Shown one piece after another: positions 41,756 to 51,508 of a DNA stretch of 64,000 nucleotides. The position numbers and the translations under genes were made by a program. The notes under the pieces are model-generated. The model saw only the letters and a program-made list of their open reading frames with translations, was not told where the DNA came from and did no database searches. Source of the DNA: Acidovorax facilis (GTDB lineage: Bacteria > Pseudomonadota > Gammaproteobacteria > Burkholderiales > Burkholderiaceae_C); NCBI RefSeq assembly GCF_023913775.1, contig NZ_JAMXAX010000005.1, positions 47,002 to 111,001 on the forward strand, in the 5' to 3' direction. The stretch's first letter is position 1. Each line of letters opens with the position of its first letter.

Positions 41756-44125
41756 ATGCAGCAGATCATCCGGCAGTTGGCCGCAGAAATCAGGGTTAGT
41801 GAACAGCAGGTGCGCGCAGCGGTGGAGCTGCTGGACGGGGGCGCCACGGTGCCCTTTATCGCGCGCTACCGCAAGGAAGTCACCGGTGGGCTGGACGATA
41901 TCCAGCTGCGCGAGCTGGAAGCCCGCCTGTCTTACCTGCGCGAGCTGGACGACCGCCGCGCTGCGGTGCTCAAGAGCATTGACGAGCAGGGCAAGCTGAC
42001 CGATGCGCTGCGTGCTGCCATTGCCGCAGCTCCAACGAAGCAGGAGCTGGAAGACATCTACCTGCCGTTCAAGCAAAAGCGCCGTACCAAGGGCCAGATG
42101 GCCCGCGAGTTCGGCATCGAGCCGCTGGCTGACAAGCTCTTTGCCGACCCCACGCTGGACCCTGCCGTGGAGGCTGCCGCCTTCACGAAGCCGCCCGAGG
42201 TGCTGGACGATGGCAAGACGGGCGCGGACTTTTCGACCGTGCCCGCAGTGCTGGATGGCGTGCGCGACATCCTTTCCGAACGCTGGGCCGAAGACCCGGC
42301 ACTGGTGCAAAACCTGCGCGAATGGCTGTGGGCCGAGGGGCTGCTGCGCAGCAAGAAGGTCGAGTCCAAGAACGAGAACGACCCCGAGGTCTCCAAGTTC
42401 CGCGACTACTTTGAATACGACGAACCCATCGGCCGCGTGCCTTCGCACCGCGCGCTGGCGGTGTTCCGGGGTCGGGGCCTGGAGATTCTGGAAGCCAAGC
42501 TGGTGCTGCCCGTTGAGCCCGAACCCGGCAAGCCCAGCATGGCCGAAGGCAAGATTGCCCTGCACCTGGGCTGGAGCCACCAGGGCCGCAAGGCCGATGA
42601 CCTGATCCGCAAGTGTGTGGCCTGGACCTGGCGCGTGAAGCTCAGCCTTTCAACCGAGCGCGACCTGTTCGCCCGCCTGCGCGACGACGCTGAAAAGGTG
42701 GCCATCAAGGTGTTTGCCGACAACCTGCGCGACCTGCTGCTGGCCGCGCCGGCGGGGCCGCGTGTGGTGATGGGCCTGGACCCTGGCATCCGCACCGGTG
42801 TGAAGGTGGCCGTGGTGGATGCCACGGGCAAGCTGGTGGAAACCGCGACTGTCTACCCGCACGAGCCGCGCCGCGATTGGGAGGGCTCGCTGCATACCCT
42901 GGCCAAGCTGGCCGAGAAGCACGGCGTGAACCTGATTGCGATTGGCAACGGCACGGCCAGCCGCGAGACCGACAAGCTGGCCGCCGACCTGATCAAGCTG
43001 GCGGCCAAGGTGGACCGCGTGATTGAAAAGGTGGTGGTGAGCGAGGCCGGTGCTTCGGTCTACAGCGCCAGCGAATACGCCTCGCAAGAGATGCCCGATG
43101 TGGACGTGAGCCTGCGTGGCGCGGCATCCATTGCACGCCGCCTGCAGGACCCGCTGGCCGAGCTGGTCAAGATCGACCCCAAGAGCATTGGCGTGGGCCA
43201 GTACCAGCACGACGTGAACCAGAGCGAGCTGGCGCGCACGTTGGGCACGGTGGTGGAAGACTGCGTGAACTCCGTGGGTGTGGACCTGAACACGGCCAGC
43301 GTGCCCTTGCTCAGCCGTGTCTCGGGCCTGTCGGGCAGCGTGGCCAAGGCGGTGGTGCGCTGGCGTGAGGCCAATGGCGCGTTCAAGAGCCGCAAGCAGC
43401 TCATGGACGTGGCAGGCCTGGGCGCCAAGACGTTTGAGCAGAGCGCGGGCTTCTTGCGCATCCGGGGCGGCGACAACCCCCTCGATATGACCGGCGTGCA
43501 CCCCGAGACCTACCCCGTGGTAGAGCAGATCATGGAGAAGACGGGCAAGCCCGTGGCCGAGATCATGGGCCGCGCCGACATGCTCAAGACCTTGAAGCCC
43601 GAGCTGTTTGCCAACGAAAAATTCGGTGTGATCACCGTCAAGGACATCCTGGCCGAGCTGGAAAAGCCCGGCCGCGACCCGCGTCCGGACTTCAAGGTGG
43701 CGCGCTTCAACGATGGCGTGGAAGACATCAAGGACCTGAAGGAAGGCATGATCCTGGAAGGCACGGTGAGCAACGTGGCCCAGTTTGGCGCCTTCATCGA
43801 CCTGGGCGTGCACCAGGATGGCCTGGTGCACGTGAGCCAGCTGGCGCACAAATTTGTGAACGATGCGCGCGAAGTGGTCAAGACCGGCGACATCGTCAAG
43901 GTCAAGGTCATGGAGGTGGACGTGGAGCGCAAGCGCATCGGCCTGTCGATGAAGCTGGGCGACGCGCCACCGCGCCAGGGCGGCGACCGGGGTGCACCCC
44001 GCGACAACCGTTTTGAGGGGGCTGGCCGCGGCTATGCACAACCCCAGCGCCGCGCGCCTGAGCCCGTGCAACAGTCGGCCATGGCGTCGGCATTTGCCAA
44101 GTTGCAACAGGCCAAGGGCCGTTGA
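41756..44125 (+). CDS. tex: Tex-family RNA-binding transcription accessory protein
   Basis: A 789-residue Tex protein. It has the N-terminal helical part (VPFIARYRKEVTGGLDD, near residue 36), a YqgF/RNase-H-like domain beginning around GLDPGIRTGVKVAVVD at about 340, helix-hairpin-helix segments (SVGVDLNTASVPLLSRVSGL, about 505-560) and a C-terminal S1 domain (LEGTVSNVAQFGAFIDLGVH, about 665-735). A Gly/Arg/Pro-rich tail follows. Tex binds RNA and affects transcription and virulence-gene expression in several bacteria. The ATG at 41756 begins the typical MQQIIRQLA. Confidence 0.93.
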   Translation: MQQIIRQLAAEIRVSEQQVRAAVELLDGGATVPFIARYRKEVTGGLDDIQLRELEARLSYLRELDDRRAAVLKSIDEQGKLTDALRAAIAAAPTKQELEDIYLPFKQKRRTKGQMAREFGIEPLADKLFADPTLDPAVEAAAFTKPPEVLDDGKTGADFSTVPAVLDGVRDILSERWAEDPALVQNLREWLWAEGLLRSKKVESKNENDPEVSKFRDYFEYDEPIGRVPSHRALAVFRGRGLEILEAKLVLPVEPEPGKPSMAEGKIALHLGWSHQGRKADDLIRKCVAWTWRVKLSLSTERDLFARLRDDAEKVAIKVFADNLRDLLLAAPAGPRVVMGLDPGIRTGVKVAVVDATGKLVETATVYPHEPRRDWEGSLHTLAKLAEKHGVNLIAIGNGTASRETDKLAADLIKLAAKVDRVIEKVVVSEAGASVYSASEYASQEMPDVDVSLRGAASIARRLQDPLAELVKIDPKSIGVGQYQHDVNQSELARTLGTVVEDCVNSVGVDLNTASVPLLSRVSGLSGSVAKAVVRWREANGAFKSRKQLMDVAGLGAKTFEQSAGFLRIRGGDNPLDMTGVHPETYPVVEQIMEKTGKPVAEIMGRADMLKTLKPELFANEKFGVITVKDILAELEKPGRDPRPDFKVARFNDGVEDIKDLKEGMILEGTVSNVAQFGAFIDLGVHQDGLVHVSQLAHKFVNDAREVVKTGDIVKVKVMEVDVERKRIGLSMKLGDAPPRQGGDRGAPRDNRFEGAGRGYAQPQRRAPEPVQQSAMASAFAKLQQAKGR

Positions 44126-44206
44126 CGGATTGCGGCGGGATGGCCTGGGTTTGCGGCAGGTTGGGGGCCATAATCGCCAGCAACCCCAACTCTGGTGCCT
44201 GACCCC

Positions 44207-45034
44207 ATGGAGCTGAACGCACTGCTGGCCCAACCCGTAGCTCTGCCCAGCCTTCCGCGCACGGTGGCATTGCTGATGAGCGAGCTGGCGCATGAAGAGC
44301 CCAGCCTGCGGCGTTTGAACCAGCTTTTCGGCACCGATCCGGCTCTGGCCGGGCGGCTGCTGGAGCTGGCCAATTCCCACACCTTCCAGGTACCGCGCCA
44401 GATTGCCGGCATCCCCGAAGCACTGGCACTGCTGGGTATTGCCCAGGTTCGCACACTGGTCACGTCGGCACCGCTGGGCACCGCGTCGCGCTCGGTGCCC
44501 GGCGTGCACATGCAGCAGTTCTGGCGCTACAGCCTCAACACGGCCAAGCTGGCACGGTCGCTGGCGGGCATCGTGCACCAGAACCAGACCGCTGCGTACA
44601 CCACCGGCCTGTTGCACGCGCTGGGCGAGTTGGTGATTCACCTGGCCGACCCGGACAAAGCCCAGTCGGTGAACACACTGGTGGCCCCGTTTGACCTGCG
44701 GCGCGGCAAGATCGAGCAGCGCATCTTTGGCTACTGCTATGGCCATGTGACGGCCGGGCTGGCACGCCGCTGGCGTTTGCCCGAGGTGGTGGTGGATGCC
44801 CTGCACCACCAGAGCGCGCCGTTTGACAACAATGCCTATGAGCCCCTCGCGGGCGTGATCCACCTGGCGTCCTGGCGCGCCCGGGCGCGTGAGGCAGAAC
44901 TGGGCGAAAAGGAACTGGCCGTGTCGTTCCCCGGCGAAGTGGGTTTGGCCCTGGGGCTGGACATCGACATGGTGCTGCAGCAAGACCCTATCGACTGGAC
45001 TGCGAAGCCTGAGGCTGCTGACTACGTGGTGTGA
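44207..45034 (+). CDS. HDOD-domain protein
   Basis: A 275-residue protein of the HDOD family (a degenerate HD-type domain found in signalling proteins, not known to be catalytic). The domain spans about residues 10-210: LPSLPRTVALLMSEL, FGTDPALAGRLLELANS, IPEALALLGIAQVRTLV, YTTGLLHALGELVI. The ATG at 44207 is preferred over a GTG four codons upstream. It is followed closely by the patatin-like gene. Given the c-di-GMP genes in the window it may act in the same signalling, but no sequence feature shows this. Confidence 0.82.
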   Translation: MELNALLAQPVALPSLPRTVALLMSELAHEEPSLRRLNQLFGTDPALAGRLLELANSHTFQVPRQIAGIPEALALLGIAQVRTLVTSAPLGTASRSVPGVHMQQFWRYSLNTAKLARSLAGIVHQNQTAAYTTGLLHALGELVIHLADPDKAQSVNTLVAPFDLRRGKIEQRIFGYCYGHVTAGLARRWRLPEVVVDALHHQSAPFDNNAYEPLAGVIHLASWRARAREAELGEKELAVSFPGEVGLALGLDIDMVLQQDPIDWTAKPEAADYVV

Positions 45035-45078
45035 GAGCTGGTTTTGAGCCGCCTTGCGGCTTTGCGAAAATGCCGCCC

Positions 45079-46284
45079 ATGAAAGCCCTGCGCATCCATG
45101 CCGGCCCCCGCGCCCGCCAACACCTTCAAAACCACGGGCTGCAGCCCGGCGATGTGGGCGTGATCCCTGCGGCGGCAGGGGGCCCCAAGGGCCTGATCCT
45201 GGGTCCGCTGGACCGTTTCATCTTTGGGGAGTGGCTGCCCCAGTCCAGCCAGCCGGTGCACCTGGTGGGCGCCTCGATCGGCGCCTGGCGCATGGCCACG
45301 GCGTGCCTGCAGCAATCGGTGGCGGCTTTCGAGCGGCTGGAGCACGACTACATCCACCAGCACTACGACCTGCCGCCGGGCAAGAAGCGCCCCACGGCCG
45401 CGCATGTGAGCGAGCGGTTTGGGCAGAACCTGCAGGCGTTCTATGGTGGGCGCATCGACGAGGTGCTGAACCACCCGCGCTACCGCCTGCACATCGTCAC
45501 CTCGCGCGGGCGGCACCTGCTGGGGCGCGAGCACCGCGTGGCCACGCCGCTGGGCTATCTGGGCGCGTTTCTGACGAACACGGTGCACCGCAAGGCGATG
45601 GGGGCGTGGCTGGAGCGGGTGGTGTTTTCCTCGTCCGATGCAGCCACGGCCGATGGTGTTGGTGTGAGCGTTGGTGCTGCGTGCGCTGCATTGCCGTTTG
45701 GCACCTCGGACTACCGCACGCGGCAGGTACTGCTGCACGGCGGCAACTTCATGCCAGCGCTGCAAGCCAGCTGCTCGATCCCGTTTGTGCTGCAGGCCGT
45801 GCACAACATTCCGGGTGCGCCCCGTGGAGCGTATTGGGACGGGGGCATCACCGACTACCACCTGCACCTGGCCTACGGTCAGCAATCGCAGAACGCTATT
45901 GAATTAGTAGCTGGCAGCGCTTATCCAACAAGCGCTGGCGGCCAAAAACCCTCAGATTCTGGCCCGACTGCCTCGCCCGGCCTGGTGCTGTACCCGCATT
46001 TCCAGCACCAGGTGGTGCCCGGCTGGCTGGACAAGGGACTCAAGTGGCGCCACCGTTCCACCCCGGCGCTGGACAACATGGTGGTGCTGTCGCCCAGCCC
46101 CGACTGGGTGCGCTCCTTGCCCAACGCCAAGCTGCCCGACCGCAACGATTTCACCCACTACGGCACCGACAGCGCCGCGCGCGCCAAGGCCTGGCTTGCG
46201 GCTACGCGGGCCAGCCAGCAGCTGGTGGACGAGTGGCAGGCGTGGCTGGCGCGGCCCGACATGAACGCAGTGCAACCGCTGTAG
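45079..46284 (+). CDS. Patatin-like phospholipase-family protein containing a repeat copy
   Basis: A 401-residue patatin-like protein, likely an acyl hydrolase. It has the oxyanion-hole GGPKG, the nucleophile elbow GASIGAW with Ser66 and the dyad Asp254 in WDGGITDYHL. At residues about 273-295 (AIELVAGSAYPTSAGGQ...) the coding sequence is a reverse-oriented copy of the AGCGCTT repeat, read in frame without a stop; this sits on the protein after the catalytic Asp. Start is the ATG at 45079, with another in-frame ATG three codons earlier. Confidence 0.83.
   Translation: MKALRIHAGPRARQHLQNHGLQPGDVGVIPAAAGGPKGLILGPLDRFIFGEWLPQSSQPVHLVGASIGAWRMATACLQQSVAAFERLEHDYIHQHYDLPPGKKRPTAAHVSERFGQNLQAFYGGRIDEVLNHPRYRLHIVTSRGRHLLGREHRVATPLGYLGAFLTNTVHRKAMGAWLERVVFSSSDAATADGVGVSVGAACAALPFGTSDYRTRQVLLHGGNFMPALQASCSIPFVLQAVHNIPGAPRGAYWDGGITDYHLHLAYGQQSQNAIELVAGSAYPTSAGGQKPSDSGPTASPGLVLYPHFQHQVVPGWLDKGLKWRHRSTPALDNMVVLSPSPDWVRSLPNAKLPDRNDFTHYGTDSAARAKAWLAATRASQQLVDEWQAWLARPDMNAVQPL
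45897..45945 (-). repeat. AGCGCTT hairpin repeat, copy R4, inside a coding sequence
   Basis: On the minus strand it reads TGGCCGCC, AGCGCTT-GTTGGAT-AAGCGCT, GCCAGCTACTAATTCAATA, matching R1-R3. It lies within the patatin-like gene and leaves its reading frame open. Confidence 0.8.
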
Positions 46285-46287
46285 TGC

Positions 46288-49122
46288 TCAGGTTGAGGCA
46301 GGCCGCCGCGCCGCCTCCTGCACCGCCCGGGCCGCATGGCGAGCAGCGTGCTCCCGGGCCCAGGTCAGCACCTCGTGCGCAGGCATGGGCCGTGCAATGC
46401 CAAAGCCCTGGGCGCGCTCGCAGCCCAGCGCCAGCAGCTTGGCGCATTGCTCGGCGGTTTCTACGCCCTCGGCCACCACATGCCGGTGGAAGGCGGCGGC
46501 CAACGCGACGATGGCGCTCACGAGTGTGAGGTCGTCGCCGTCTTCCAGAATGCCGCGCACGAACGACTGGTCGATCTTGATGGTTTCGGCGGGCAGGCGC
46601 TTCAGGTAAGACAGCGAGGAGAAGCCGGTGCCGAAGTCGTCCAGCGCAAAACGCACGCCCAGCGCCTGGCAGCTTTGCATCATGTGGCGCATGTACTGCA
46701 TGTCTTGCAGGGCCGCAGATTCGAGGATTTCCAGCTCCAGGCGGGTGGGCGACACCTCGGGGCAGGTGTGCAGGATGTCCTTGAGCCGCTCCACAAAATT
46801 GGCCCGGTGAAAGTGGGGCGCGGAGATGTTCACGCTCACCTCCCACAGCATGCCGGCGTCCGTCCACTGCCGCATCTGTGCCAGGGCCTGGCGCAGCACC
46901 CATTCACCCACTTCCACCTCCAGTTCGGCATCCTCGATCAGGGGCAGCACATGCTGCGGGCCCAGCAGGCCTTGATCGGGGTGTTGCCAGCGCAGCAGGG
47001 CCTCCAGCCCCAGGATTTCGCCGGTGCGCAGGTTCACCTTGGGCTGGTAGTGCAGCACCAGCTCGCCCGCGTGCAGCGCTTGGGCCACGCGGGTCTGGCG
47101 CGTGTGCTGGGTCTGCACGGCGTGGTCCAGCTGCACGTCGAACACATGCATCTGGTTGCGGCCGAAGCCCTTGGCCTGGCACATGGCCTGGTCGGCGTGG
47201 CGCAGCAGGGTGTCGGGGTTGGCGTCGTCTTGCGGAAACACGGCCACGCCCACACTCACGGTGGTGTGCAGCACGCGGTCGTCGATGGCGTAGGGGGCGG
47301 CCAGCTGCTGCATGAGCACGTCCACACGCGCCTCGATGGCGGGCACGTCGGGCAACTCGCCCAGCAGCAGCACAAACTCATCGCCCCCCATGCGCGCCAC
47401 GGCGTCCTGCGGCGTGATGAAGGCGCCCAGGCGCCGCGCGGTTTCCTTGAGCAGGCGGTCGCCCACGCGGTTGCCGTGGGCGTCGTTCACGGTCTGGAAA
47501 TGGTCCAGGTCGAGCATGCACACCGCCAGCAGCAGCCCTTTTTGCCGTGCCACGAAGATGGCATGGGTCAGCCGCTCGGCCAGGGCGGCGCGGTTGTACA
47601 ACCCGGTGAGCGGATCGTGCCGTGCGTGCCATGAAATCTGGTGGCGCAGGTTGCGGGTTTCGGTCACGTCGCGGAACACCAGCACGCAGCCTGCGGCCGT
47701 GCCATCGCCCTGGCGGATCGCTGACGCGGTGTACTCGATGGCGTAGCGTTCGCCCGAGCGGTGAATCAGCACCTCGTGCGTGACCGGCTGCAGCGCGCCG
47801 GGCACGGTGTCCCGCTCGGCCGCAGAACTGGCGTTGCGGCTGGCAAGCTCTTCATACAGGCGAAACACGTCGTCCAGCTGCCGCCCCAGCGCCTGGTCGG
47901 CGGTGAAGCCGGTCATGAGCTGTGCGGCCTCGTTGATGGTTTCGATGCAGCCCGAGGGGTCGGTGGTGATCACCCCGTCGCCGATGGAGGCGAGCGTGAC
48001 CTCGGCGCGTTCCTTCTCGGCGCGCAGGGCCTCCTGGGCGCGTTTGCGTTCGGTCACATCCACCAGGGTGCCAATGGTGCCGGCCAGCGTGCCCCGGGTG
48101 GTGGTGAATGGGGCCTCGTAGTAGGCCATGTCCCTTGGGGGCTGGTGGTTGGCGGGGGGCACGCGGATCTCGTTGTCCTGCGCCTGGGCGATCTGGGTGG
48201 AGCGCTCGGGCGACAGCTCCTGGGGATACGCGGGTGGCGAGGCCTGAGCGCTGCCAGCACCGGCAGGGGCATGAAAAAGCCGCTGCCAGGCGCAGTTGAC
48301 TTCGAGGGTGACACCCTTCGCATCCCGCACGAACACCGGCAGGGGCAGGGCGTCGATCAGCTGGCGTGTGAAGTGCAGTTGTTCGCTTTGCTGCTGCTGG
48401 GTTTCGCGCAGCGACAGCACCAGCGACTGGACCTTGCCCGCCATGTCATTGAAGGTGGCCGCCATGGCGCGCGATTCGAGCGTGCCCGTCACCTCCATGC
48501 GCGTGTCCAGGCGGCCCTGGCGGAACGCATCGGTGGCTTCTGCCAGGCGGCGCAGCATGCGGGCATTGGCCCGCAGCAGCAGGGTGAGCAGCAGCAGGAT
48601 GGTGAAAATGTTGAGGGCCGAGATGCGCAACTGCACCACCACCGTGCTCCAGACCTGGCCGACGAGGGGAGCCGCCTGCAGCGTCACCGTCAGGCGCCCG
48701 GAGGCCCCGCCGCTGGACAACGCCTGGCTGAACTGCTGCGAGGGCGGTGCAATGTTGACCCATTGGGCAAACCAGTCTGGCGCGGTGGCGGGCAGGCGGG
48801 GCGCCCGGGCTTCGGTGGCGGGCTCGTTGTCCACCTGCCATTTCAGCGAATGGATGCCCGGCCCGAAGCTGGCAATCCCTTCGCTGAGCAGCGTGGCCTG
48901 GGCCTGGCGGTCCGAGGCGGGCAGGGCCGCCAGTGACGGCAACAGCGCATCGCCCGCACGGCGCAGTTCGGTGGCGGCATGGCGGCGCACCTCGTCGGTT
49001 TCTGTGGCCACCAGGTAGTGGTAGCGCACCGTGCTGACCAGCACGATGATCAGCACGATAGGCACATACAGCCGGGGATAGGTGCCCCGCAGGAGCCAGG
49101 TGCTGAGATTTCCGGTGCGCAT
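46288..49122 (-). CDS. Membrane-bound PAS-GGDEF-EAL signalling protein
   Basis: A 944-residue inner-membrane c-di-GMP enzyme. Two membrane segments (about 17-37 and 168-192) flank a periplasmic sensor region. A HAMP-like segment, two PAS regions (about 265-370 and 385-500), a GGDEF domain (RMGGDEFVLLL at about 574-584) and an EAL domain follow. The EAL motif GLEALLRWQHP is at about 703, with DDFGTGFSSLSYLK and AEGVETAEQ further on, so phosphodiesterase residues appear intact. The I-site position holds TPQD, not RxxD. The start at 49122 has GGGGGGAGGG upstream; GTG at 49197 and ATG at 49143 are in-frame alternatives. Confidence 0.9.
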   Translation of the reverse strand: MRTGNLSTWLLRGTYPRLYVPIVLIIVLVSTVRYHYLVATETDEVRRHAATELRRAGDALLPSLAALPASDRQAQATLLSEGIASFGPGIHSLKWQVDNEPATEARAPRLPATAPDWFAQWVNIAPPSQQFSQALSSGGASGRLTVTLQAAPLVGQVWSTVVVQLRISALNIFTILLLLTLLLRANARMLRRLAEATDAFRQGRLDTRMEVTGTLESRAMAATFNDMAGKVQSLVLSLRETQQQQSEQLHFTRQLIDALPLPVFVRDAKGVTLEVNCAWQRLFHAPAGAGSAQASPPAYPQELSPERSTQIAQAQDNEIRVPPANHQPPRDMAYYEAPFTTTRGTLAGTIGTLVDVTERKRAQEALRAEKERAEVTLASIGDGVITTDPSGCIETINEAAQLMTGFTADQALGRQLDDVFRLYEELASRNASSAAERDTVPGALQPVTHEVLIHRSGERYAIEYTASAIRQGDGTAAGCVLVFRDVTETRNLRHQISWHARHDPLTGLYNRAALAERLTHAIFVARQKGLLLAVCMLDLDHFQTVNDAHGNRVGDRLLKETARRLGAFITPQDAVARMGGDEFVLLLGELPDVPAIEARVDVLMQQLAAPYAIDDRVLHTTVSVGVAVFPQDDANPDTLLRHADQAMCQAKGFGRNQMHVFDVQLDHAVQTQHTRQTRVAQALHAGELVLHYQPKVNLRTGEILGLEALLRWQHPDQGLLGPQHVLPLIEDAELEVEVGEWVLRQALAQMRQWTDAGMLWEVSVNISAPHFHRANFVERLKDILHTCPEVSPTRLELEILESAALQDMQYMRHMMQSCQALGVRFALDDFGTGFSSLSYLKRLPAETIKIDQSFVRGILEDGDDLTLVSAIVALAAAFHRHVVAEGVETAEQCAKLLALGCERAQGFGIARPMPAHEVLTWAREHAARHAARAVQEAARRPAST

Positions 49123-49392
49123 CGACAGTGGCCCTCCCCCCATGGACTGATCAAAGTCTCTGGGCAGCGCCAGAACGACATTGAACTGGCTCTCCACCAG
49201 GGTAATGAATTGTTAATTAATTGTTGACGAGTCGGAGTCTAGCGCGTAGTGAATCGCGTGAGATGGGTTTGGACAGCGCAATCCCGCAGGAGCGGTCACG
49301 GCAGGAAGGCTTCTATGTGCGTTGGAGGCGGCGGCACGCCAGGTGCTGTGGCGCCGCCGCAGGGAGATCGCCAATACGCTTTGGGCAGGCTC

Positions 49393-50529
49393 TTACAGCG
49401 ACTGCGCCAGCATGTCGCGGTATTCCTCGGGCGTGGCAATGCGCGGGTTGGTCTTGTGGCAGTGGTCGGCCATGGCGCCCTTGATGATGTCGTCGAACAG
49501 GGCTTCGGTCACCCCCATGGCCGCCAGGCCCGTGGGCAGGCCAAGGCGGGCGTTCATGTCACGGATGGCTTCGGGAATGTCGCCTGCGCTGACCAGCCCC
49601 ATGGCGTGGGCCATGCGTTCCAGGCGCTTTTCCTTCTGCACCGATTCCGCCGTTGCGTTAAAGCGGATCACGGCGGGCAGGAACATGGCGTTGAGCGTGC
49701 CGTGGTGCAGGCGCGGGTTCACGCCGCCCAGGCTGTGGCTGAGCGAATGCACCGCGCCTAGGCCCTTCTGGAAGGCCATGGCGCCCTGCATGCTGGCGCT
49801 CATCATGTGCAGGCGCGCGTCGCGGTCGCTGCCGTTTTGGGTGGCCTGCTCGATGTTCGCCCAGCCGCGCGTGAGGCCGTCCAGCGCAATGCCGTCGGCG
49901 GGTGGGTTGAAGGCGGCGGACATGAAGGTTTCCATGCAGTGCGCGATCGCGTCCATGCCCGTGGCGGCCGTGAGCATGGGGGGCAGGCCCAGCGTGAGTT
50001 CGGGGTCGCAGATGGCGGTCTTGGGCACCAGGTGCCACGAGTGAAAGCCCAGCTTGCGGTGGTCATCCACGATGATGATGGCGCCGCGCGCCACTTCGCT
50101 GCCCGTGCCGCTGGTGGTGGGCACGGCGATCAGCGGCGCGGCGCGTTCGGTGATGCGTGGGGAGCCGCCTTCGATGGTGGCGTAGTGGGTGAGGGGACCT
50201 TCGTGCGTGGCGGCAATCGCAATGCCCTTGGCGCAGTCGATGGCCGAGCCGCCGCCCACGGCGATCAGGCCATCGCAGCCCTGGGCCTTGTACATTGCCA
50301 CGGCCGCGCGCACGGCGGCTTCGGTGGGGTTCGACGGCGTCTGGTCAAACACGGCCACGGTCATGCCGGGCAGCGCGTCCAGCGCCTTTTGCAGCACGCC
50401 TGCGGCCTTCACGCCAGGGTCTGTCACGATCAGCGGACGTGTGATGCCCACACGCTCGCACTCTTGTTTCAGCAGCTTGACGGCGCCGAATTCAAACTGG
50501 ATCTGGGTGACGTAATAGATGAAAGCCAT
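49393..50529 (-). CDS. Iron-containing alcohol dehydrogenase
   Basis: A 378-residue group-III (Fe-dependent) alcohol dehydrogenase. The NAD-binding loop GGGSAIDCAKG is at about residue 95. The metal region includes MDAIAHCMETF and the histidines of HSLSHSLGGVNPRLHHG, and DHCHKTNPR is near the C-terminus. Starts at the ATG at 50529. It is divergent from the secreted-hydratase gene. Substrate alcohol unknown. Confidence 0.9.
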   Translation of the reverse strand: MAFIYYVTQIQFEFGAVKLLKQECERVGITRPLIVTDPGVKAAGVLQKALDALPGMTVAVFDQTPSNPTEAAVRAAVAMYKAQGCDGLIAVGGGSAIDCAKGIAIAATHEGPLTHYATIEGGSPRITERAAPLIAVPTTSGTGSEVARGAIIIVDDHRKLGFHSWHLVPKTAICDPELTLGLPPMLTAATGMDAIAHCMETFMSAAFNPPADGIALDGLTRGWANIEQATQNGSDRDARLHMMSASMQGAMAFQKGLGAVHSLSHSLGGVNPRLHHGTLNAMFLPAVIRFNATAESVQKEKRLERMAHAMGLVSAGDIPEAIRDMNARLGLPTGLAAMGVTEALFDDIIKGAMADHCHKTNPRIATPEEYRDMLAQSL

Positions 50530-50626
50530 GGTGCAACAAGATGTGTGAATGGGAGTGCCAGCGATTACGATAGCTCGCCAGCCTTTGATACAGGTTCCAA
50601 GCCCACTTTATAAGGAGGAGACACAT

Positions 50627-51496
50627 ATGAAAACGAAGCAAACCCTGATGGCCGCCCTGGTGGTCGTCGCCTCTGCGACAAACGCCCAGGCCCAGTGCCT
50701 GACCGACACACAAGCCGCCGAGCTGGTGGCCAACTATGTGGCCAAGACCCCGGCCGCCAACCCCGAGAACCTCACTGACGCCGACGGCGCCTGCACACGC
50801 GGCAAGGTCAACGCATTGCTGGCACAGCGCATGGGCAAGGTGATTGGCTACAAGGCGGGCCTGACCAACCCTGCTGTGCAAAAGCGCTTCAACACCGACA
50901 AACCCGTGTGGGGCAAGCTCTACGAAGGCATGGTGCTGCCCAGCGGCGCCACGGTGGATGCAGCCTTCGGTGCCCGCCCCCTGTACGAGGCCGACATGCT
51001 GGTGCGCGTGAAAAGCGCCGCCATCAACCAGGCCAAGACCCCCATGGACGTGCTGGATGCCGTGGACCAGATCATCCCGTTCATGGAATTGCCCGACCTG
51101 ATGGTGCAGGCGCCGCCCAAGCTCAATGGCGCAGGCGTGACGGCCATCAACGTGGGCGCGCGCCTGGGCGTGGCGGGTACGCCCATTGCTGTGCCAGCCT
51201 ATCGCGGCGAGCGTTTTGCCATGCTGAAGGCGCTGGCCGACATGAACGTATCGCTGACCGATGGTGCGGGCGCGCGCCTGGGCGGTGGCAAGGGCAGCGA
51301 CATCCTGGAGCATCCGCTCAATGCCGTGGTGTGGCTGGCGGGCGCGCTGGCGCAAGAAGGCCTGGCCATGCAGCCGGGCGATCTGATCAGCCTGGGCTCA
51401 TTCTCGCCCCTGCTGCCACCCAAGGCCGGTTTGTCGGTGACGGCCACCTACGATGGCCTGCCCGGCGCCGCACCGGTGCGCGTGACCTTCAAGTAA
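50627..51496 (+). CDS. Secreted fumarylacetoacetase/2-keto-4-pentenoate-hydratase-like protein
   Basis: A 289-residue protein with a strong signal peptide (LMAALVVVASATNAQA, cleavage before Gln23). The mature part resembles the hydratase branch of the fumarylacetoacetate-hydrolase superfamily: GKVIGYKAGLTNPAVQKRF, EADMLVRVKSAAIN, IPFMELPDLM, NVGARLGVAG. Cytoplasmic homologues (MhpD type) act on 2-hydroxypenta-2,4-dienoate; a periplasmic member is unexpected. The ATG at 50627 follows an ideal TAAGGAGGAG. A terminator follows at 51509. Role unknown. Confidence 0.8.
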   Translation: MKTKQTLMAALVVVASATNAQAQCLTDTQAAELVANYVAKTPAANPENLTDADGACTRGKVNALLAQRMGKVIGYKAGLTNPAVQKRFNTDKPVWGKLYEGMVLPSGATVDAAFGARPLYEADMLVRVKSAAINQAKTPMDVLDAVDQIIPFMELPDLMVQAPPKLNGAGVTAINVGARLGVAGTPIAVPAYRGERFAMLKALADMNVSLTDGAGARLGGGKGSDILEHPLNAVVWLAGALAQEGLAMQPGDLISLGSFSPLLPPKAGLSVTATYDGLPGAAPVRVTFK

Positions 51497-51508
51497 GCCA
51501 CCGATGAG

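Noticed and set aside
42650..44983. 777-codon minus-strand frame opposite tex and the HDOD gene
   Set aside because: It spans two well-recognised genes on the other strand and has shadow-type composition.
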